Assembly (NCBI RefSeq): GCF_947039875.1
Contig: NZ_CAMRAN010000013.1
Location: 16,192 to 80,191 of the forward strand
From: an uncultured Photobacterium sp.
GTDB taxonomy: Bacteria > Pseudomonadota > Gammaproteobacteria > Enterobacterales > Vibrionaceae
DNA: 64,000 nucleotides
Direction of reading: 5' to 3'
Positions within the stretch are counted from its first letter, which is position 1. Every line of letters begins with the position of its first letter. Positions 57,583 to 64,000 of this stretch are shown in pieces. Under the pieces are notes generated by a model. It saw only the letters and a program-made list of their open reading frames with translations, was not told the origin of the DNA and did not search any database. A program made the position numbers and the translations under genes.

Positions 57583-60375
57583 TTAAAGTTCTAGACTTTG
57601 AATACTGTTTAGATAAACGTTATTTTCAATGTCATTTTCATTAGCAATAACGTATTCAATTTTCGTCGGCGAGACGATACGGATATAAACCAAAGCATCG
57701 TCATCGGTCATATCTAATTTAATCGTTTTCTTCTTAATGCTGCTGTCTGAGATAACCACATTACCTGTGCTCGATGTTGGTTGTTCGGTATAAAACAACT
57801 CAAATTTCTGATAGCCAGCATCAATAAACTCTACCCATTGGTTAAAGCCCATTTCACGGTCTATTACGGGTTTAAATTTTCCTTTACGGTTTTCACCCAA
57901 ATAAAATTTAAAACGAATATCATCATCAGCAAGGTTACGATCGATAACCATAATATTGCCGCCTTCACGTGATTCAATAAGCCCAAAAGCAACTCCTGTT
58001 TTGCCTGTCGGTTTCTCTACGTCATTTTTATCCGCCCCCAATGGCGCAAACAATTCGAAGTGGCTTTGACCTGTTTGATTGCCAATGCCTTCATCTTGCA
58101 GAGCGATATGCATTTCAAACAAGGCGTTTACAAAACTGGATTGGCTTGAGTTACCTGCCAAGAAAATCTTCACCGAATCAATATCACCTAGTGATTGTTG
58201 ACTATTACTGAACGCTAAGCGCAATGCATTAAAGAAGTTCTCCACTCCTCGCTCAATTCGATCAGACAGTAACTGCTTTAATTCCCCTTCATCAATATCA
58301 AGCGCGAAACCCGAATGCTGAACACCGTGAATATCCGTCAGTGTGATGCTCAACTCACCTGACGCATCGATGGTAAAATCTTCGTGCTCTTCCCAGAATG
58401 GACGCAAAGCAATACACAGCTTTTTGGTGTTGTTTCGAGCTTCTTGAGAATGGCTTAATAGTTGTTCACTCCCAGCAAACACGTCTTTTTCTGGGTGTTT
58501 TTCAAACTGAATGCCTTGTTTAAGTAATTTGCTTTTGTTTTTCTTAAATACTTCAAAAGCCAATAACTCTAATAAGTTTTCACCGCCAAGGAATTGATCA
58601 CCACCCGCACCAAAGTGTTCAATCACATAATCAAAACGGCGCTCTTTTCCACCTTTTGATTCTCTGAAAATACCAAAATCAAAATCTGTCGTACCACCAC
58701 CGAAATCAAATACGCTATAAAAAATACGCTCGTCGCCTTGTGGATCAAAATCATGTGATTTAAACGCCGTTAGTGCGTATGCTGCAGGCTCACTCGCCCC
58801 TTTTGTCACCGTCAGTTGGTCAATGGCTTGTGTGCCTAACTCCGCAGGCAGTGATTTTTTTAAGCCCTTTTCAAAACTAGCGATGATCTTGTCTCGAATC
58901 GGCATTTCATAAGTCACTGGGAACGACAATATGTATTCCATAAAAATGCCATTATTTAAGTTATTAATATACAAACCTAAATAATACGCATAGATTTCAA
59001 TTGGGTTGAAATCATCATCCGTTAGCTCAAGAAATGGCGGCAGGTCAATAATTTTGCCTTTTTGTCCCACAATTTTAAGCTTTCTGTTTTTGTCGCCAGC
59101 CCACTGTTTTATCTCATCAAGGAAGGTATTAAATTGACTTGATTCGGTCCCCTCCATTGAATTTTTTGCGGTATGTGAAATGGTCAGATCTTGCCAACGT
59201 GTATACGGCTTATTGGCTTTGACATCATAAGCAGTAATAAAGGCTTCTAGATCTTTAAACTCCATAATGGTTGGGTTTTCATAGTGATACGCTTGAATAT
59301 CGGTACTTAAATCACCCGTACCTACGCGCATTGGGTGAATATTCACGTTATCTTTTTGGTACACCACCACCGTGCTTTTGGTACCGAAATCAATACCGAC
59401 CACACCATCATTAATGCTGGATTTTGGATCACGAGCAACCATAGGAACGGGTAAGCTAATTGTTTGCTCATTTGTTCCTTCTAGCTCGTCGGTCCATAAC
59501 GACCAGTGGCCAAGCTCAGTGTCTTCTACAATTTTTGAATGATATGGTGCCACGTCGGCACGAATGCTGTCTTCAAGCAATAAGCTGTTGGTTATTTTTT
59601 GGGTCACCATCTGATTTAAAATATCAAAATGATTTTCCATTTCCTCAACATAAATTTTCTTTTCGTAATTTAAGGCAACAATCAGTGCTTTGTATAACGC
59701 ATTGTTTTTAAGTTTTATTGGAGTAAAACCACTAAAAATCGCATTAATAAATATGCCTTTATTGCCTACATTTGAAAACTCTGCTTGAGGTAAATAAGGA
59801 AGGCAATCGCCCTCTGAGCTTCCATAAAAACATCCCGAGTCACAATTAAAACCATGAACCTCATTATTCAATTTAAATAGATAATTAGAGCTATAGGAGA
59901 CTGTTCCTTCATCGATAGGGAACGGTGCATTCGATAAATTCGTCAATTTTTTTAACGTATCAAGATTAGGCACATCCCATTTATTAAACTTATCATTTAA
60001 ACTGCCATTAATTATTTTTAGTAGTTCATCATAAGACTCACCAGAACAAAAAGATTCGCCTTCATTAAATGATTCAATAGTTTCTTCAGAAAGCATCCAA
60101 AAACCTTTGGCTTGTTTATCAAAATAAATATCACCATCAAAACTAACCCAACGCGCTGCATTAAACTCGCTTTCTACTTCAGAAAAACACGTATTTAATG
60201 CATTCATTAGTGGTGTCTGGTTACTTAATGTCGTTGCGCCATTAACAAAGGCAACTATCTCTTTTTGTATAGTGTCTTCTAAATTTTCCACCATCTTTTC
60301 AAATGAAGCATCAACGCCCATTTGTTGCGCTGCTACATTAGACAATTTCCATTCTTTTATTCTTTTGGTGTTCAT
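57583..60375 (-). CDS. Hsp70/actin-fold ATPase with long N-terminal domain
   Basis: A 930-aa protein, first gene of the six-gene operon. Residues 1-320 are a domain I do not recognise, with a Cys-containing patch (FNCDSGCFYGSSEGDC). The Hsp70-type ATPase starts with GIDFGTKSTVVVY near residue 327. Phosphate-2 is FDFGGGTTDFDFG near 556, followed by FGAGGDQFLGGEN near 588. The adenosine-type motif is KIFLAGNSSQSSF near 755. The last ~130 residues are beta-rich and may stand in for a substrate domain. It differs from DnaK, HscA, HscC and YegD in having the long N-terminal domain and the late position of the ATPase. It may switch the system on ligand or client binding. Confidence 0.85.
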   Translation of the reverse strand: MNTKRIKEWKLSNVAAQQMGVDASFEKMVENLEDTIQKEIVAFVNGATTLSNQTPLMNALNTCFSEVESEFNAARWVSFDGDIYFDKQAKGFWMLSEETIESFNEGESFCSGESYDELLKIINGSLNDKFNKWDVPNLDTLKKLTNLSNAPFPIDEGTVSYSSNYLFKLNNEVHGFNCDSGCFYGSSEGDCLPYLPQAEFSNVGNKGIFINAIFSGFTPIKLKNNALYKALIVALNYEKKIYVEEMENHFDILNQMVTQKITNSLLLEDSIRADVAPYHSKIVEDTELGHWSLWTDELEGTNEQTISLPVPMVARDPKSSINDGVVGIDFGTKSTVVVYQKDNVNIHPMRVGTGDLSTDIQAYHYENPTIMEFKDLEAFITAYDVKANKPYTRWQDLTISHTAKNSMEGTESSQFNTFLDEIKQWAGDKNRKLKIVGQKGKIIDLPPFLELTDDDFNPIEIYAYYLGLYINNLNNGIFMEYILSFPVTYEMPIRDKIIASFEKGLKKSLPAELGTQAIDQLTVTKGASEPAAYALTAFKSHDFDPQGDERIFYSVFDFGGGTTDFDFGIFRESKGGKERRFDYVIEHFGAGGDQFLGGENLLELLAFEVFKKNKSKLLKQGIQFEKHPEKDVFAGSEQLLSHSQEARNNTKKLCIALRPFWEEHEDFTIDASGELSITLTDIHGVQHSGFALDIDEGELKQLLSDRIERGVENFFNALRLAFSNSQQSLGDIDSVKIFLAGNSSQSSFVNALFEMHIALQDEGIGNQTGQSHFELFAPLGADKNDVEKPTGKTGVAFGLIESREGGNIMVIDRNLADDDIRFKFYLGENRKGKFKPVIDREMGFNQWVEFIDAGYQKFELFYTEQPTSSTGNVVISDSSIKKKTIKLDMTDDDALVYIRIVSPTKIEYVIANENDIENNVYLNSIQSLEL

Positions 60376-60827
60376 GGTTGTTTAACCTTTAACTAACTGA
60401 TTTAATTTTCATTTTAAACCAATTGTTTTTTTGTATCCTCAACATTTAGTGATGCATATCTCTCTTTTAAAATTAAGATTTAGGTTTACGGTACAACCCA
60501 TCCAAATTTAACAATTATTTAACTACAAAACCCTATTAAATATCAAAAAACAATCTTTATTGTTGTTACATTGGAGATGACTTAGATAATAAACAATGTG
60601 TTACTCTCTTATTCGACTTAAAATAGAATAAAGAACACATTTATTTAACAAATAACCAAAAGTATAGATAGAATAAAAATATATTTTATCCACATAAAGT
60701 GTTAAATATTACTTGGCTTTATGCGTTTTATTTATATAATCCAGCCATCTTTAGAATGCATTAAAATAGTGTCTAACAGCTATTCATTCCTCCCCTTTTT
60801 GTTTCCTCATTTTTGGAGCTATGCTGA
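60376..60827. promoter_or_regulatory. Divergent promoter region, Hsp70/HerA operon and norM
   Basis: About 450 bases of very AT-rich sequence between two divergent units. No gene is supported. The only palindromes seen are short, for example AACAAT-CTTT-ATTGTT near 60550. The SD of norM (GGAG at 60815-60818) is included. Confidence 0.45.
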
Positions 60828-62198
60828 GTGCAAAACTACATCAAAGAAACATCACAATTACTCAAACTTGCTATACCCGTTTTAATTGCCTCAGTTGCCC
60901 AAACATCAATGGGTTTTGTCGACACGGTTATGGCAGGTGGCGTAAGTGCTACAGATATGGCAGCCGTTGCTGTTGCAGCAAGCATCTGGTTACCCTCAAT
61001 TTTATTTGGTGTTGGCTTGCTGATGGCGATTGTTCCTATCGTCGCTCAACTCAGTGGTTCAGGAAAAAAAGAAAAGATACCATTTGAGATTCAAACCGCC
61101 TTCATTTTAGCGGTACTAATCTCAATACCAACCATGCTGATTTTATACAATGCAGGGATTTTGATTCACTATATGAATGTAGAACCCGTACTGGCTGAAA
61201 AGACAGTGGGTTACTTACATGCGGTACTATTTGCAGTACCTGCTTTTCTATTTTTCCAAACCTTAAAAAGCTTCTCTGAAGGTTTGTCGTTTACAATTCC
61301 TGGAATGGTGATTGGCTTTTTAGGATTATTGCTCAATATCCCTCTAAACTGGATTTTTGTTTACGGTAAATTTGGCATGCCAGCGATGGGTGGTGTCGGT
61401 TGTGGTATTGCAACGGCTATCGTGTACTGGTTTATGTTCTTTGCCATGCTCGCATTCGTATTAATTAACAAACGACTTAATAGCCTTAATGTCTTTGGTA
61501 CGATCTATCCGCCTAAATTTTCTGCTATTAGCCGTTTGTTTAAGTTAGGTTTTCCTGTTGCTGCCTCATTATTTTTTGAAGTATCGCTATTTGCCGTTAT
61601 TGCGTTATTAATTTCACCTCTTGGGCCAATGAAAGTCGCATCACACCAGATTGCGATGAACTTCTCATCGTTAGTATATATGTTACCAATGAGCATAGCG
61701 GCAGCCGTCAGTATTCGTGTTGGTCATAAAATGGGTCAAGAAGACATTATTGGCGCTAAAATTGCTAGTCATTGTGGGCTACTTGTTGGTACATCATTAG
61801 CATTTTGTACTGCCATTTTAACTGTGCTTTTCCGTGAGCAAATAGCCTTACTTTATACTGATAACCCTGAAGTTATTATGTTTGCCGGTCAATTATTGTT
61901 ATTAGCTGCCATCTACCAATGTAGCGATGCAGTACAGGTTGTTGCAGCTGGCGCACTACGTGGCTATAAAGATATGCGTGCCATCTTCTTCTGCACCTTT
62001 ATTGCTTACTGGCTATTAGGATTACCGATTGGTTATATTTTAGGTATGACAGATTGGATTGTTAGACCAATGGGGCCTGAAGGTTTTTGGATTGGCTTTA
62101 TTATTGGCTTAACATCTGCTGCGATAATGCTTGGTCTGCGTATGCGTTGGGTTCACAAACTTGATACGCAAAAACAAATTGAGATGTCATTACGCTAA
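60828..62198 (+). CDS. norM: MATE family multidrug efflux protein NorM
   Basis: A 456-aa MATE transporter with 12 membrane segments, exporting cationic drugs with Na+ or H+. The start region (LLKLAIPVLIASVAQTSMGF, then VDTVMAGGVSATDMAAVAVA) is close to vibrio NorM and keeps the conserved Asp in the first helix. The start is GTG 60828 with GGAG nine bases upstream; an in-frame stop directly before it excludes earlier starts, and the ATG at 60821 is in another frame. Confidence 0.92.
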   Translation: MQNYIKETSQLLKLAIPVLIASVAQTSMGFVDTVMAGGVSATDMAAVAVAASIWLPSILFGVGLLMAIVPIVAQLSGSGKKEKIPFEIQTAFILAVLISIPTMLILYNAGILIHYMNVEPVLAEKTVGYLHAVLFAVPAFLFFQTLKSFSEGLSFTIPGMVIGFLGLLLNIPLNWIFVYGKFGMPAMGGVGCGIATAIVYWFMFFAMLAFVLINKRLNSLNVFGTIYPPKFSAISRLFKLGFPVAASLFFEVSLFAVIALLISPLGPMKVASHQIAMNFSSLVYMLPMSIAAAVSIRVGHKMGQEDIIGAKIASHCGLLVGTSLAFCTAILTVLFREQIALLYTDNPEVIMFAGQLLLLAAIYQCSDAVQVVAAGALRGYKDMRAIFFCTFIAYWLLGLPIGYILGMTDWIVRPMGPEGFWIGFIIGLTSAAIMLGLRMRWVHKLDTQKQIEMSLR

Positions 62199-62288
62199 CC
62201 GCCAATGATATCTTATTAAAAAAGCGATCTTAGGATCTAAACTAACAAAGGCGATATATGCTTAAACAACTATTAGTCATTGTAGAGT

Positions 62289-63347
62289 ATGATGAAAAAA
62301 TTATTGTTGCTCGCCATTATTTGTCTATTTTCCGTTATCGGTTGTAAAGAAAATACAACCGATGCCTTACTCGACACCTACCAGCAACGCCTTACGAATA
62401 TATTAGGCGTTGAGCCTGACACTATTCCTTCCCTAGATATACCCAGTTATCCTCGAACCCATGCCCTCAAACAACCTATTACAGATATAACAATTGGACT
62501 ATTAAGTGCTTATGAATTACGCCAATGTGGTTTATTTCAATTAATTGCGGAGCGTAATTCAGTATTAGGCAAAGTGCAGGATAAAACACGTCGACTACAT
62601 TACGAGTTATTGTTTTTAAAACAAATTGAACATTGCCTAAATGTTCTCAATAGTACTGATCCATTGCAGCTTCAACTTAAAAATATATATCATCAAAAAC
62701 AACAACAATTACCGCAAGCCATATGGAATATGGTATTTACGGGCCAAGAGTGGCGGCAACAATTTACTCTAGGGCATCAATTACTACCGTCCCAACAATT
62801 TGGCGGCTATATCGAAAATTTAGCGGCATTTGAGTATTTAGAGACATTAACAACAATGCTATCGAACCAAACCACTAAACATTCACTAACAACGAACAAT
62901 ATTGATCAACTACTCCACCATCAACAGCAAATTCATAATACCCAATATATTGGCTTACTGTTTTATTCTATTGCTCGTATTACAACAATAATGAATACTA
63001 TTACAACGCAACTTATTACTCATGATCAAGCTGTTATGTGTGGTAAAAATATCAATCAACAACAAGCGCAATATTTACGTAATGTTTTCTATAAATATTA
63101 TATCAATGATATTCAGCCATATATCAGTAAATTACATTCTCAATACCAGCAATTACGACCGCATTTAGATAACCTTTACACCACGTTAATCCAACAACAT
63201 ATCCACCCGCCGATAGCGATGGCATTGTATGCTCGCTATTATTTTCAGGGAGAGCTGCTCTATCAATTTCAACAAGCAACCCATGATCATGTTCGCTATT
63301 GGCAACGATTATTTAAGCGCTGCCAATTTAAGGTTGGACATCAATAA
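62289..63347 (+). CDS. DUF3080 family lipoprotein
   Basis: A 352-aa lipoprotein of the DUF3080 family (lipobox VIGC near residue 19), of unknown function, found next to norM in vibrios. The mature part is helical and rich in Gln. Two ATGs in tandem (62289 and 62292) precede MKKLLLL; either could be used. The SD is weak, and a 29-codon frame from ATG 62258 with a better SD (AAAGGCG) overlaps the start, which may provide coupling. Confidence 0.85.
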   Translation: MMKKLLLLAIICLFSVIGCKENTTDALLDTYQQRLTNILGVEPDTIPSLDIPSYPRTHALKQPITDITIGLLSAYELRQCGLFQLIAERNSVLGKVQDKTRRLHYELLFLKQIEHCLNVLNSTDPLQLQLKNIYHQKQQQLPQAIWNMVFTGQEWRQQFTLGHQLLPSQQFGGYIENLAAFEYLETLTTMLSNQTTKHSLTTNNIDQLLHHQQQIHNTQYIGLLFYSIARITTIMNTITTQLITHDQAVMCGKNINQQQAQYLRNVFYKYYINDIQPYISKLHSQYQQLRPHLDNLYTTLIQQHIHPPIAMALYARYYFQGELLYQFQQATHDHVRYWQRLFKRCQFKVGHQ

Positions 63348-63440
63348 GTTGCTACCAACCTCAATTATCATTTTTGCTACTATGCGTTGATTTAGAGAAT
63401 AGGTAAACTACACTACATTGTAGAGGTCAGGGAGATAAGA

Positions 63441-63701
63441 ATGAAAAAGCATAAAAATGAAGCAAAACTTTTAAAAAAAGCCTTAGAACTGGGTTTCGCC
63501 TTTGCAAAAAAACAAGGATTTAATGATTTAGATCGCGGTGTCGGTTCGACCGATCGCGTGGAATGTATTTATCGCTTATTAGTGCAATGTAAACAAATTA
63601 CGCCATTAGCCGTTGATAAAGAAGATGGCATCAATATGAAGCATAAATTGGTATTGTGGATTATTCGTCTATTACCAGAAAATCACGAATTGCTTCAATA
63701 A
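63441..63701 (+). CDS. DUF5062 family protein
   Basis: An 86-aa protein matching the DUF5062 family of Vibrionaceae, of unknown function. It is basic, helical and has no membrane segment. A good SD (AGGGAG) lies upstream of the ATG at 63441. Confidence 0.85.
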   Translation: MKKHKNEAKLLKKALELGFAFAKKQGFNDLDRGVGSTDRVECIYRLLVQCKQITPLAVDKEDGINMKHKLVLWIIRLLPENHELLQ

Positions 63702-63714
63702 CCCTTTTCACATA

Positions 63715-63737
63715 GCCACCTGTAAAATACTGGTGGC
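63715..63737. other. Hairpin downstream of the DUF5062 gene
   Basis: GCCACC pairs with GGTGGC across an 11-base loop, 14 bases after the stop. It lacks a T tract, so its role as a terminator is doubtful. Confidence 0.35.
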
Positions 63738-63922
63738 GTTCCTCACAAATAACATGCGCAATATCACATTCGTCTAATTAACCATCACCAAACTGGCTAT
63801 TGTGCAAGCAAACGCACTGAATTTACTAAAAAAGCCTATTTAAACACTTGCCTAGAGGAAAGTGACTCGCTACTATGCTTATCATTCACTGATTACGATT
63901 TAATGGTAATTAAGCTGAATTT

Positions 63923-63999
63923 GCTCGCTTAGCTCAGTTGGTTAGAGTACTTGCATGACATGCAAGGTGTCACTGGTTCGAGTCCAGTAGCGAGCACCA
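63923..63999 (+). tRNA. tRNA-Val (anticodon GAC)
   Basis: A 77-base tRNA with encoded CCA. Acceptor stem GCTCGCT pairs with AGCGAGC. The D arm is GCTC-AGTTGGTTA-GAGT. The anticodon stem CTTGC/GCAAG holds the loop ATGACAT, anticodon GAC, reading valine codons GUC and GUU. The T arm has GGTTCGAGTCC. It ends one base before the window edge. Confidence 0.95.
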
Positions 64000-64000
64000 T

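Noticed and set aside
51853..60375. Operon as a known HerA-nuclease defence system
   Set aside because: No NurA, SIR2, DUF4297 or other nuclease domain is visible in any of the six proteins.
63923..63999. tRNA as attachment site of an integrated element
   Set aside because: No integrase gene and no repeat of the tRNA 3' end was noticed in the window.

Overview
The window looks like a chromosomal segment of a marine member of the Vibrionaceae, most probably Photobacterium or a close relative. This is inferred from the AT-rich base composition, the thrS-infC-rpmI-rplT / pheST / ihfA translation cluster, a tandem glycine riboswitch in front of an AGCS symporter, DUF5062 and DUF3080 genes, an AcfD/SslE-type M60 metalloprotease, GH18 chitinase, NorM, BtuCD and AstE. 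No phage, transposase, integrase or CRISPR array was seen.

Layout. 0-6 kb: an operon of a DUF2760 membrane protein and two divergent Hsp70-family proteins, the second carrying a long extra C-terminal region. 6-13.5 kb: a small TrfB/KorA-like DNA-binding protein, an ABC-2 transporter pair, an exported RNase T2, an AGCS amino-acid symporter and several small genes of unknown function. 13.6-24.5 kb: a FUSC membrane protein, an AcfD/SslE-like M60 lipoprotein protease broken by a frameshift, two membrane-anchored hypotheticals, and an AraC-type regulator with a degenerate receiver divergent from an exported GH18 enzyme. 24.6-31.4 kb: glycine riboswitch plus AGCS symporter, a 9-bp tandem repeat, a POT peptide transporter, a probable small pseudogene, the Hsp70-like YegD and a DsbA-like lipoprotein. 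31.7-36.4 kb: YidE, BtuD-BtuC and AstE. 36.5-45.7 kb: ihfA, pheT, pheS, then three plus-strand genes (two paralogous small membrane proteins and a GNAT enzyme), then rplT, rpmI, infC (ATT start) and thrS. 45.8-51.8 kb: YqfB, fructosamine kinase, a CPXCG protein, riboflavin synthase and a four-gene GtrA/GtrB-type lipid-linked sugar operon.

51.8-60.4 kb holds the most interesting locus: a compact six-gene minus-strand operon that I cannot assign to a named system. Its order of transcription is a 930-aa protein with an Hsp70/actin-type ATPase core, a 212-aa protein with a hydrophobic N-terminus, a 1001-aa HerA/FtsK-type ATPase with a roughly 110-residue Ser/Thr/Gly linker, a 218-aa paralogue of the 212-aa protein, a 163-aa protein and a 305-aa coiled-coil protein. 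The two paralogous small proteins each directly follow one of the two large ATPases. I infer a two-motor, membrane-associated machine, possibly a conflict or defence system, but the function is unproven. The right end has norM, a DUF3080 lipoprotein, a DUF5062 protein and tRNA-Val(GAC).

Including YegD, four separate proteins with the Hsp70/actin ATPase fold lie in 64 kb, which is unusual for a window without dnaK itself. Many starts given here differ from the longest open frame and were chosen from Shine-Dalgarno (SD) position and known family length.
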